A stretch of 54,704 bases of DNA. Source: a virus. The stretch covers positions 1-54,704 of IMG/VR virus record IMGVR_UViG_3300047578_000001; one strand, given 5' to 3'. Made by a program: the position numbers and the translations under genes. This document shows positions 38,076-46,140 of this stretch, in pieces (the stretch's first letter is position 1; the number at the start of each line of letters is the position of its first letter). The notes below the pieces were generated by a model. That model was given only the letters and a program-made list of their open reading frames with translations. It was not told where the DNA came from and ran no database searches.

Positions 38076-38809
38076 CTATCCTCCCTTAGCCTTTTTGGCT
38101 GCGTTCAGACGCTGTCGGAACGGATTGGATTCTCCCGTACTCTTCTGTGCACGTGAAGGTCGAACGGTAGGCTTTGGAGCCTTTGGCTTCCTCTTGGAGT
38201 TAGCCGCTGCCACGGTATAGGCCACACGGTTCACGCCGTCGATAAGCTGTGCCAGAAGATACCGGTCCACATCCCAGCCAATAAATTGTTCACCGCCTCG
38301 TAGGGCGGCAACCGTCCTGGACCCAAGGGGGAATTGTTTGATAAGCACAAGTATGGTGGCGGGGTCGTGAGACCCCGTCCGGACGATATCAACCAGGTTC
38401 AGACCATACTCGGCTTGGAGATCCGCAAGGATAGCCTCACCAGCCTGGTCTATTAGGCGGGCGAGGGCGATGCTTCCCCCGCCTGGGTCGCCTCGATCCA
38501 CATCTCGATCAGGGTCTTTACCCGGACAATGTCGTGTTCCAAGAGCGAAACCAGATCGTCACCACGGCCGTCTGCGGTGATGGTCGACAAGATGGATTCC
38601 ATGACATCAAGAATCTCTTCCTCGTCGGGCTCGTCGTCACTGATGGAATCCATATCCTTCAGGAGACTCACCACAACGGCTCGCTCAGATGAGGCAAGCC
38701 TGAGAACCTGACGAAGCTTGTAGGTGTACCCACCAGCAGTGATGGTGAACGGGGCGTACTTGGTTTCGATGGCCTTGTTCAGGTCATCGAGGCTGAAACT
38801 GTTACTCAT
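38076..38809 (-). CDS. Tail assembly chaperone fusion by -1 frameshift (G-T)
   Basis: The short product is read 38809 to 38453 and the T frame runs on to 38076. The slippery run GGGGGAA lies at 38480-38474; slipping back one base continues as GSIALARLIDQAGEA in the T frame. The T part has no convincing start of its own. This matches lambda G/GT-type chaperones, which bind the tape measure before tail tube assembly. The two must be kept in ratio by shift efficiency. Confidence 0.85.
38453..38809 (-). CDS. Tail assembly chaperone, short form (118 aa)
   Basis: Acidic helical protein (DEPDEEEILDVMESIL) between the major tail protein and tape measure, as expected. Terminates at TAA about 20 nt after the slip site. 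Confidence 0.85.
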   Translation of the reverse strand: MSNSFSLDDLNKAIETKYAPFTITAGGYTYKLRQVLRLASSERAVVVSLLKDMDSISDDEPDEEEILDVMESILSTITADGRGDDLVSLLEHDIVRVKTLIEMWIEATQAGEASPSPA

Positions 38810-38843
38810 GGCGAACCCTTCGTAGTTTGTGGGGGACCCAGTG

Positions 38844-38886
38844 AAAAAAGGGGAGCACGGCGGGTCCGCCAGGAACCGTGCTCCCC
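38844..38886 (-). terminator. Strong terminator after major tail gene
   Basis: Read leftward: GGGGAGCACGG, a 15-nt loop, CCGTGCTCCCC, then T6. A real Rho-independent terminator inside the late operon. It would cap the abundant major tail protein message and lower expression of the genes downstream. Confidence 0.85.
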
Positions 38887-38894
38887 CTTACCGA

Positions 38895-39473
38895 TTAGGA
38901 GTGGTTAACCCCGGTGTCGGTAGACACCCATGCGAGCAGAGGATCAGTAGAGTTCTTCAGGAACGTCGCACGAAGCGGCATGAACGCAAACTCATCGATC
39001 GACAGTTCCATCGCGTCTTCACGTCGAATGGAAACCTTGGAAGCCCACATGGCAATATGGGTCGTACCATCCATGATGACGATAACGATGGCACTCTCGA
39101 TTGGCGTGGTCGGCGCACTCTGCACCTCGAACACGCCTTCGGTAGACCCACCATTGGCCACCGAGTAGTACAGACCCAGAACAGTCTCGTCAAACTGGTG
39201 GCAGTTGAAGGTAACGAAGTCGGAAGCAACCTCGGTCACAACCTCGCGCAGCGAAGCGTTCTGCCAGGTGCCCTTGACCTCAGTGTCACCACCATCAAAG
39301 CCGAAGGTTGGGAGTTCGTCACGGGCAGTATGCCCGATGGAAACCCAGCCCGAAAGTCCCACGGCAGGATCGAACGAATCGATAGCACCTGGGGTTGGTC
39401 GTGCCGTTCCGGTCGCGGCAAGGTAAATATAACCCCTTGCCGGTGTGATTACGGCGACATCATTTTCTGCCAT
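38895..39473 (-). CDS. Major tail tube protein (192 aa)
   Basis: Position between tail terminator and chaperones, beta-rich sequence and size fit the tail tube protein (GYIYLAATGTARPTPGAIDSFD start). Followed by a strong terminator, consistent with high expression. Confidence 0.88.
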   Translation of the reverse strand: MAENDVAVITPARGYIYLAATGTARPTPGAIDSFDPAVGLSGWVSIGHTARDELPTFGFDGGDTEVKGTWQNASLREVVTEVASDFVTFNCHQFDETVLGLYYSVANGGSTEGVFEVQSAPTTPIESAIVIVIMDGTTHIAMWASKVSIRREDAMELSIDEFAFMPLRATFLKNSTDPLLAWVSTDTGVNHS

Positions 39474-39490
39474 TCTTGCTTACTCCTCAT

Positions 39491-39907
39491 CTAATTATGC
39501 GGTCGGAGACCAAGTTGGATCAGTCCCTGAATGCGCCATGTATCATCGAACGGTGAATCGAACTGGGAAGGACCGAACGTCTCAAAATACGAGTGAATAT
39601 AACCAATACCCGGGACTACGGTTTGAGCAAGCCACGCTTCGTAGATAACCTCGCGGGCCTGTAGATACAAATCTTCGGCTGGGACAATGCCCTGATCGTG
39701 GTACACAGTCAATTCAATGACAGGCTTGTCCAGACGCTGTGGGTCGTTGGGGAGGCCCCCAAGCCGACGCACGTTGACAACCGGCCATGTCCTGTCATGG
39801 TCCACATCTCTCATCCATGACCCGATGGTCACAGACGGGTCTAGCCTCGCTATCAGGAGAGGGAGCACCACAGCCTGAATACGGGGCATCTTCGGCGTTA
39901 CCGCCAT
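39491..39907 (-). CDS. Tail terminator protein (138 aa)
   Basis: AVVLPLLIARLDPSVTIGSWM ... RTWPVVNVRRLGG ... VIELTVYHD matches phage tail-completion proteins that cap the tube at the neck. Correct place in the neck gene order. Confidence 0.82.
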   Translation of the reverse strand: MAVTPKMPRIQAVVLPLLIARLDPSVTIGSWMRDVDHDRTWPVVNVRRLGGLPNDPQRLDKPVIELTVYHDQGIVPAEDLYLQAREVIYEAWLAQTVVPGIGYIHSYFETFGPSQFDSPFDDTWRIQGLIQLGLRPHN

Positions 39908-39916
39908 GTCTACCTC

Positions 39917-40222
39917 CTATAGCAGACTGGTCATGATGTACAAACCCTGGACATAACCACCACGATGGTTGCGGTGACCAAACTCGACACTGAGAGGGGC
40001 AGACCCCTCCAGGCTGATCAGGTAATCCAGGAACCCATACTTCATTGATGTTCGCTTCTCGATCACAATCTTATGGTCGCCTGTCTTGCGGTGTGCTGCC
40101 AGGCGGGCCTCTGCAATCCTGCCCAGTCGATGAGCCTGCTTTCGGACTTCCGCCTGAACCTCGGATTGCGGAGCGATAATCTTGTTCATGGCCTTTCGGC
40201 CGATCAACCTCACAGCAACCAT
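39917..40222 (-). CDS. Head-tail/minor tail protein, DUF5403-like (101 aa)
   Basis: Basic N-terminal helix with AHRKTGDHKIVIEK and a C-terminal SVEFGHRNHRGGYVQG, a signature of DUF5403-type neck proteins. ATG 40222 overlaps the upstream stop region; ribosome site AGGA. Confidence 0.75.
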   Translation of the reverse strand: MVAVRLIGRKAMNKIIAPQSEVQAEVRKQAHRLGRIAEARLAAHRKTGDHKIVIEKRTSMKYGFLDYLISLEGSAPLSVEFGHRNHRGGYVQGLYIMTSLL

Positions 40223-40223
40223 C

Positions 40224-40577
40224 TTAGTTCCTACGGATGATATAGTCAGTGTGGGCAGTTGTGTTGGACCCGTTGTACCTACGGGGCTTACCAATAATGG
40301 ACCACCTCACACCAAGCCACTCGACCTGGGCCTGAGCCCCGATCACCATAGTGAAAGACCTCGGAAGCCTGAGACGATAAACCTGCTCGGACTCGAACCC
40401 CTCGTTGTCCTGCTCGGCACGGCGCGCAGAAGTACCAGACTGCGCAGCCAACTGAACGGCTGCGATGGTTTCTACTCCTGTTGGCCCTGCCTTGGTGATT
40501 GTATTTCCATCCGAGTCGGTAGTCTCGATCTCTTGGTAGATGGTTACTATCTCTCGTCCTGTGTCTAGAAGGCTCAT
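40224..40577 (-). CDS. Head-tail stopper-like protein (117 aa)
   Basis: ATG overlaps the adaptor stop (ATGA). Beta-rich (REIVTIYQEIET ... VQLAAQSG ... VEWLGVRWSIIGKP), typical of neck stopper proteins such as SPP1 gp16. Confidence 0.78.
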   Translation of the reverse strand: MSLLDTGREIVTIYQEIETTDSDGNTITKAGPTGVETIAAVQLAAQSGTSARRAEQDNEGFESEQVYRLRLPRSFTMVIGAQAQVEWLGVRWSIIGKPRRYNGSNTTAHTDYIIRRN

Positions 40578-40996
40578 GCTGGCCAACTCCCAATATCTTC
40601 CCACGGGTACGGTGGGTAACAACGTCCTGGGTAAGGACCGATATATGGCCGGATGACATAAGCTCCCGCGCGGACACCCAGAAGTGCCCACTCGGCTGCC
40701 AAGATGTCGATACGCCCCGAGGCGACCTTGACACTGATCTGGTAGGAGTAGTTGCCATCTGTTTCAGCGGTGTACCCCTCTGGGTTTCGGATCAGTCGAA
40801 GGATCGCTTCGGCTTCAACCATGATGACTACTTCGACATCCAGGGTTCCGTCTGCCACAAGGGTATCCAGATCAGGAAGCCGGTTACGGATGATTAGCTC
40901 AACGTCGTTCAGGCGGGTCTGTACAATCTGGGTTTCCCCGGCTTCCAGTGGCCTGCCCAGCCGATCGATGACGTCTTGGACTGACGCATAGCTCAC
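40574..40996 (-). CDS. Head-to-tail adaptor (140 aa)
   Basis: SYASVQDVIDRLGRPL start, four-helix core and a conserved VEAEAILRLIRNPEG ... match the Gp19/Gp15-type adaptors that dock on the portal. ATG 40996 after AAGGAG. Confidence 0.85.
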   Translation of the reverse strand: MSYASVQDVIDRLGRPLEAGETQIVQTRLNDVELIIRNRLPDLDTLVADGTLDVEVVIMVEAEAILRLIRNPEGYTAETDGNYSYQISVKVASGRIDILAAEWALLGVRAGAYVIRPYIGPYPGRCYPPYPWEDIGSWPA

Positions 40997-41005
40997 TGGA
41001 ACTCC

Positions 41006-41227
41006 TTAGAACGTGGTGGGACGGAGAACAGAACGAATCAGGGCCATGAAACCGGTCTGGAGATCGGTACGACCAATCGAGGCCCAGCGCTTGTCGGTGT
41101 CCTCGCGGGCAAACACAGCATCCACATGGTCACCCACGAGCTGTGCCAACTCTTTCAGCTCGTTCGCGATACGGAGTTCCTCGTCGGACAGTTCTCGATA
41201 GCCCGTAATGGGCGCAGTCTTAGTCAT
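41006..41227 (-). CDS. acb2: Acb2-like anti-CBASS candidate (73 aa)
   Basis: ITGYRELSDEELRIANELKEL ... DKRWASIGRTDLQTGFMALIRSV..P matches the Acb2/Vs.4 hairpin family: GYR-x-L-S-x-E-E start, long helices, and the (R/K)W-x-x-I-x-x-T-x-L-Q-x-G-x-M-A-L-x-R end. Known members form hexamers that trap cyclic di- and trinucleotides, disarming CBASS. As in several phages, it lies by the capsid genes. ATG sits in the ATGACTAA overlap with gene 41220. Not tested; assignment rests on pattern recognition. Confidence 0.72.
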   Translation of the reverse strand: MTKTAPITGYRELSDEELRIANELKELAQLVGDHVDAVFAREDTDKRWASIGRTDLQTGFMALIRSVLRPTTF

Positions 41228-41408
41228 TGGTTTCTTTCTGCTTGGGGGGACGACCCCGCTTCTTGGGCGCAACAGGCCCTGAGATCGTCTGTACGGACTC
41301 GGGAACCTCTTTGAGGTAATACCACCCGTCTTGCTCTACTAGGCGCTTAGCGGTCTTCTCAGAGGCCTCTACGACCACACCGTTGCCACTTCGGATCTTA
41401 ACTCCCAT
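41220..41408 (-). CDS. Small head-cassette protein with AT-hook-like tail (62 aa)
   Basis: ATG 41408 overlaps the glycosyltransferase end. Small beta domain (VKIRSGNGVVVEASE ... DGWYYLKEV) then a basic KKRGRPPKQK tail like an AT hook. Proteins of this shape are common between capsid and adaptor genes. Confidence 0.72.
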   Translation of the reverse strand: MGVKIRSGNGVVVEASEKTAKRLVEQDGWYYLKEVPESVQTISGPVAPKKRGRPPKQKETND

Positions 41409-42363
41409 CGACAAGCCTTTCGAGTTCGGAGACCCAGGCCAACATTTCGACCTTGGGATCTAGTTCTGCCGACCTCTTCAAGGCAAGCTCGGAAGCTGCC
41501 TCCCACTCCTCGGGTTGCAAGAGTCGTCGGATTTCGGATTCATACGCGTCCAGATCATCACGGTCAACAAAGATGCCGTGTTCACCTTGTGACTCCAGGA
41601 GTCCCAGAGTTGGGTGGCAAATAACCGGAATCCCCGAGGCGTTTGCCTCGACACCAGCCATACCATACGACTCGTAAACCGAGGGCATCAGGAGAATCTT
41701 GGTCTTGGACCACACCTCATCACGCATCTTGTCTGTGTGCTTGACGAAGTCCACGTTGTTCAAGTCTGGGGGTGGCATGATCTGTGTGCCATGTCCTCCT
41801 TCGACCGCCAGGAACTCCACATCTGGCATTCGACGCGCAAGCGCATACAGGATCTGTGAACCCTTGTGTTCGTTCAGGTTGACCAGGGTCACCTTGTTAC
41901 CAGGAATCGTCCTGTGCTGGTCTGGGAACACAGGGGGATGAACAATCATGGATCGCATCCCTAGGCGTTCTAGTTTATATTTCAACCATTCCGAGTTGAA
42001 CACCACGAACTCTGGCTGTAGGTCGAACACCTGTTCCACGCCGTGCATGTCATTGTGGCACAAGAAGACCAGTGGAATTCCCATCTTCTTGGCGATGTTG
42101 TTCGCACGGATCGTGTTATCGTGGTGGGTGATGATCACATCAGGCTTCCACGTGATGATATTCTGTCGTGCATAGATAATGTTGGTGACGATAACCTCTA
42201 CACCCTCGTACTCATAATGTACCGGGGCTTCGGGCATCACCGTTGCGAAGACCACAACTTCATGGCCTGCCGCAAGAAGTTCCTTCGTCATGGAGTGGAG
42301 CATCGTTTCGGAGCCCGCACACCTAAAAGGAACGTAGAAATGTACTAGAACTGCTACACGCAT
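41398..42363 (-). CDS. GT-B (family 4) glycosyltransferase in head cassette (321 aa)
   Basis: MRVAVLVHFYVPFRCAGSETMLHSMTKELLAAGHEVVVFA is the GT-B N-terminal Rossmann fold; the C-terminal MPSVYESYGMAGVEANASGIPVI is the GT4 E-x7-E sugar-nucleotide site. ATG 42363 has AAGGAG 6 nt upstream; the 8 codons before it lack support. Lying between major capsid and adaptor, it probably glycosylates capsid or tail proteins. Confidence 0.88.
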   Translation of the reverse strand: MRVAVLVHFYVPFRCAGSETMLHSMTKELLAAGHEVVVFATVMPEAPVHYEYEGVEVIVTNIIYARQNIITWKPDVIITHHDNTIRANNIAKKMGIPLVFLCHNDMHGVEQVFDLQPEFVVFNSEWLKYKLERLGMRSMIVHPPVFPDQHRTIPGNKVTLVNLNEHKGSQILYALARRMPDVEFLAVEGGHGTQIMPPPDLNNVDFVKHTDKMRDEVWSKTKILLMPSVYESYGMAGVEANASGIPVICHPTLGLLESQGEHGIFVDRDDLDAYESEIRRLLQPEEWEAASELALKRSAELDPKVEMLAWVSELERLVDGS

Positions 42364-42385
42364 TGGCGGACTCCTTGTACGCCCC

Positions 42386-42416
42386 AAGGAGGGGACCCGA
42401 AGGCCCCCTCCTCAAG
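42386..42416 (-). terminator. Hairpin after capsid gene (UUCG loop)
   Basis: GAGGAGGGGGCC-TTCG-GGTCCCCTCCTT read leftward: strong stem, one mismatch, no U-run. It ends the abundant capsid message and probably limits glycosyltransferase expression. Confidence 0.65.
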
Positions 42417-42424
42417 ACTATGGA

Positions 42425-43423
42425 TTAGCTACCCGATGGGTTCGTGAACTTCACGAAGCCGTCCAGGTTACCCACGATCCAACCGAAGGTTACCTCGATC
42501 AGCAGGGCAATCTGGTTGGTCTGCCACATGGAGATGCTCGACACACCATCCGTCAGTGTGGCCTGATCCGAAATCTTGATTCGGACCTCGTCCGCAAAGC
42601 CCCATCGGAGCTGGGAGAAGTCTCCACCAATGATCTGGGTCGTGCTGGCCGTAGCCGCACCCAGGTCACCACGAACAGCCTTGCCGTACTCCGCAGGGAA
42701 GCCGAGGATGTTGCCTCGGGTCGCCGTGAAGTTGATCCCAGCCGGGTTCACCAGGTTACCGTTCGCATCGCGCTCGGCACCCTCACGAATCAGGCGTGCA
42801 CGGAATCGGGTGTCAACAGCCCAACCATCGAAGTCCGTCTCGGGGTCAATCATCTCGTAGCCCGCGATCAGCTCGTCATACAGGTTCCCAGGACCCGGCA
42901 CGGTGTCCAGGTTCACCACGTTGGTGGTGTTGTTGAGAACGTTGGTAGACGTAATACCCTGAAGCGCAGCTCCCGTCAGAGGCTGCTTACCGTGGAAGAC
43001 CGCGAGGTCGATACCACGCCCGATCGCGAGAGCCATATCCGACTGAATCTTGCTGTAGAACCCCTGCGGGTTGGTACGAGCAAACTCCTCGGACACGGTC
43101 ACGATCGTGGCCAGCTTGATCGGGCTGAAGGACTGGGTATCCCACGCAACACCCGACAGTGGCTTGGTACCACCCTCACGGAGTGCGTTGGTCGTACCAG
43201 TACCAACCTGGCCAACCTCGGGACGCTTCGTCTGAACCGGGATAACCGTCTCACCGTACGAGACGGGGATACGCTCACCCAGACGAAGCACAAGCGAAGT
43301 CTCCTGCGCCTGCTCGAAAATAGCCCCTACGATCTCTGGGGGCAGCAGGTCATCCGGAACATACGCAAGACGACCCTGGTGGTCGTTGGTAGTATTCGGA
43401 GCAAGCTCATTGATCATTGCCAT
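42425..43423 (-). CDS. Major capsid protein, HK97 fold (332 aa)
   Basis: Follows scaffold, as expected. LLPPEIVGAIFEQAQETSLVLRLGERIPV and the later GGDFSQLRWGFADEVRIKISDQA are typical HK97-type capsid segments in actinobacteriophages. No visible N-terminal delta domain, fitting the separate scaffold gene. Confidence 0.92.
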   Translation of the reverse strand: MAMINELAPNTTNDHQGRLAYVPDDLLPPEIVGAIFEQAQETSLVLRLGERIPVSYGETVIPVQTKRPEVGQVGTGTTNALREGGTKPLSGVAWDTQSFSPIKLATIVTVSEEFARTNPQGFYSKIQSDMALAIGRGIDLAVFHGKQPLTGAALQGITSTNVLNNTTNVVNLDTVPGPGNLYDELIAGYEMIDPETDFDGWAVDTRFRARLIREGAERDANGNLVNPAGINFTATRGNILGFPAEYGKAVRGDLGAATASTTQIIGGDFSQLRWGFADEVRIKISDQATLTDGVSSISMWQTNQIALLIEVTFGWIVGNLDGFVKFTNPSGS

Positions 43424-43435
43424 TTCGGCGTTTCC

Positions 43436-43933
43436 TTACCTAGTGATTTTACTTTGGACCATGTCGGCAAACAGCTCACCGGGGGTCTTCACGCCACTTG
43501 CGCTACCACCCGCACTCTGGGTCCGATCGGTTGCACGCTGCCTTCCGACAGGAGTACCGAACATCTCCTTGAGCTGTTTCGCGTGTGCGTTCAGCTCGTC
43601 TTCAGTGCTTCCCTGGAGCAAATCTGCAAAAGCCACGGCCTGTTCACCCGGAACATCAGCCGCAATGGCAACCTTGAGCTTGGTAAGCCCAGTCACCGCG
43701 TTGTCACGTTCCCCCATGATGGAGGTCTTCTCCTGAGACAAAGCCTGGAGTTGCCTGTCGTACTCGACCTTGGCTTCAGCCTTCGCCTCATCGGCGGCAG
43801 ACTGGGCCTTGACTCGGTACTTCGCAGCTTCGGCGTTAGCCTCAGCAATAGCCCGACGACCCCATTCCGGAAGTTCAGCAGTATTACCCTGAGTACCGGT
43901 CTGGTCGTTGGCGGACTTGTTATCGTCGGACAT
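43436..43933 (-). CDS. Scaffolding protein (165 aa)
   Basis: Long Ala/Glu/Lys-rich coiled coil (residues 28-80) and basic C-terminus, upstream of the capsid gene. ATG 43933 has AGGAGG inside a C4-AGGA-G4 mini hairpin. Would template capsid assembly and be removed. Confidence 0.88.
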   Translation of the reverse strand: MSDDNKSANDQTGTQGNTAELPEWGRRAIAEANAEAAKYRVKAQSAADEAKAEAKVEYDRQLQALSQEKTSIMGERDNAVTGLTKLKVAIAADVPGEQAVAFADLLQGSTEDELNAHAKQLKEMFGTPVGRQRATDRTQSAGGSASGVKTPGELFADMVQSKITR

Positions 43934-43976
43934 GTCCCCTCCTGGGGGGTGTTGTTGGGATCGGCTCCAGGCCGAT

Positions 43977-44771
43977 CTACTTTACTACTGCAAACTCTTC
44001 TGGATCGACTTGGTTGTCTTCGATAGCACGGCGAAACGCGTTAAGAGCATCCCGCCCGGAGAAACCCTTAGTTGCTTCAATCCATGTATCCCTTGCTGCC
44101 AGGTAATCATCCCTGCCTTGCCAGTTCATCCGGTCAAAGACCGGAACAACCTTGCAGTCACAATTGGGATGGAACCTGGTCATCAGCTCGTTGAACGCTT
44201 CTGTGTCGTTCTCGTCCAGAATGTCAAGGGCGGTTGTGTCGTCCGTGTTCAGACCAGCCGACTCTGCGGACTGGTAGACCGGACCTCGTGACACCAACAT
44301 CAAGCAGAAACCACAGGTCTCACGGCCCGTTGCCACACGAGCCCAACCCAATGCGAAACCGTCTGATTCGACCGCGTTTCGAATGGTCTTGCGACCACCA
44401 TTTTCTACCTCCTTGACCGCCCGGAACCCCGCCTGGATCGCTTGACCCGTGGTGGTGTTACCCGACTGAAACGGCTTCTTCGACGGGAACATTGCTTCGT
44501 AGAACCAGTCGTATTCGTATGCTGGAAGATCGATGTCGAACCTGTCGTCATCTCCTGTATGGTTCTTCCGCTGGGTATCGTAATACTCCCGTGCGAGCAA
44601 AGCACTTTCCGTCCGGGCTTGATTGACCAGAGGGAAAATGCTTTGCACGATATCAGCCCACACCTGCGAAGTGAGTGGAATAAACAAAAACGGGAGAAGT
44701 ACTTGCAGTACCAACCGCATTACGCGGGCAGAGATACTACGCTGTCTTTTGTGAAGCTGGGTTAGCAGCAT
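43977..44771 (-). CDS. MuF-like head protein (264 aa)
   Basis: RVATGRETCGFCLMLVSRGPVY and FHPNCDCKVVPVF are the Cys/His signatures of MuF/gp7-type minor head proteins, which sit by the portal. Start unclear: ATG 44771 overlaps the portal end (AAGG 9 nt upstream); ATG 44723 is an alternative. N-terminal helix is hydrophobic. Confidence 0.85.
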   Translation of the reverse strand: MLLTQLHKRQRSISARVMRLVLQVLLPFLFIPLTSQVWADIVQSIFPLVNQARTESALLAREYYDTQRKNHTGDDDRFDIDLPAYEYDWFYEAMFPSKKPFQSGNTTTGQAIQAGFRAVKEVENGGRKTIRNAVESDGFALGWARVATGRETCGFCLMLVSRGPVYQSAESAGLNTDDTTALDILDENDTEAFNELMTRFHPNCDCKVVPVFDRMNWQGRDDYLAARDTWIEATKGFSGRDALNAFRRAIEDNQVDPEEFAVVK

Positions 44772-46140
44772 TAGGATCAACCTTGCCGATCTGCTCATTG
44801 GCCTTCGCAGTGCCATCAAGCAGCAAGGAGTTCATCTGGGCTACGGGATCATCCTTATCCCACTGACGCATCTGCTTGCGCTGAACGTCGGAATAACCCA
44901 TCTCGATACGAGCCTGCTCAACCGGAATGATTCCAGCCTGCTGGAGCTTGACAACACCATCAGACTTAGCCGCGAAGGTAGGAGTCGAAGGATCACGCCA
45001 CACCGATTCGAGCTGATAAGCATCCTTCGGAATCGAACCGTCCATGACCAACATGCCGAGCCGCATGGTGTCTTCCCATGCCTGACCAAACATACGGGCC
45101 TTGCGTTCCGTCTTTTTGACCAAACGCGACTCGGCCGACTTGATGGCCTCAGCACTTGCCGGGTTCTCCGAAGAGAACGACAAATACTGTGGTGGAAGAC
45201 CCGTGTACGACGCTACCTGCTTGGCCAGTTCCTGGAGGGACTCGGTAAAGTTCCGCAGATCCGCAGCAGAAAATTGCATACCCTTGCCGTTCTCATTCTC
45301 GAACGCCAAGATACGTGCCATGTATGCTTCCATAGCCGCACCTGGGTTATCAGGGTCTGTAGGTAGTTCGTCTCGATCGATGCCAAACAGCACACGCTGT
45401 GGAATGGCCATGAGTTCAGAAGCAGTCTGGAGGTTCATCATGATCCTGGACGCCGCATCCGTTGCCGAACGAAGCTCAGGGGTAATCTCAGACTTGCCGT
45501 AGGACTCTGTGAGCCTTTCACGGTTGACCAACTGGGTTGCCAACACACGGTCAAGATCGTGCTGGATAACCTCGTCAACCTTCCACTGTGCAAACGGTCC
45601 ACCACGGGCTAGGTACACAGTCCTGTCGGGCAGGAGCAGCGTAGCCATATCCTCCTTGGGAATGGTGGGATGCTTGTACAGGCGAAGGCCTTCGTCCAAC
45701 TTCTTGGTGCGCTTGTTCTGCTTCGCGATGAAATTGAACGGGGACTCCACGCGGATAATCGGGATGTCCGGGTTGTCATCGTCGTCGCCAGGCGCGGCAA
45801 CCGTGATATAAGCAACACCATGAATCATGGCTTCCAGGTGACCCAGGCCGGACTCAGCATCAAGGAAGTTGGCTTGCCACCACGAGCGCAGGCGCTCATC
45901 GACTTCAGCCTGATCCGCATTGCGGAAATCTTCCAGGTCCAGCCTCTCTTCGAGACTGTCAAGATACATTCGGGGCCAACCAATAGCCGCCGTCATGTGT
46001 CGAAGCTCGGGAGGGGTTGACAATCCCAGCGCCTTGAGACGGTATTCCGACTCGTAATAAGCCTGGTTCTCCTTGAGACGGCCCTTTCGGCCGTTCAATG
46101 CGTTTACCAGATCGTCTACTGTCTTATCGTATTCGCTCAT
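44737..46140 (-). CDS. Portal protein, SPP1 type (467 aa)
   Basis: NALNGRKGRLKENQAYYESEYR start, WPRMYLDSLEERLDLEDF, then YTGLPPQYLSFSSENPASAEAIKSAESRLV are typical of SPP1-type portals of actinobacteriophages. Forms the 12-mer DNA gate. ATG overlaps the terminase stop (ATGA). Confidence 0.93.
   Translation of the reverse strand: MSEYDKTVDDLVNALNGRKGRLKENQAYYESEYRLKALGLSTPPELRHMTAAIGWPRMYLDSLEERLDLEDFRNADQAEVDERLRSWWQANFLDAESGLGHLEAMIHGVAYITVAAPGDDDDNPDIPIIRVESPFNFIAKQNKRTKKLDEGLRLYKHPTIPKEDMATLLLPDRTVYLARGGPFAQWKVDEVIQHDLDRVLATQLVNRERLTESYGKSEITPELRSATDAASRIMMNLQTASELMAIPQRVLFGIDRDELPTDPDNPGAAMEAYMARILAFENENGKGMQFSAADLRNFTESLQELAKQVASYTGLPPQYLSFSSENPASAEAIKSAESRLVKKTERKARMFGQAWEDTMRLGMLVMDGSIPKDAYQLESVWRDPSTPTFAAKSDGVVKLQQAGIIPVEQARIEMGYSDVQRKQMRQWDKDDPVAQMNSLLLDGTAKANEQIGKVDPNAANPASQKTA

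Noticed and set aside
36781-38220. 479-codon plus-strand frame opposite the tape measure gene
   Set aside because: Exact shadow of the helical repeats on the minus strand; Ser/Pro/Ala-rich with no ribosome site and opposite to the operon direction.
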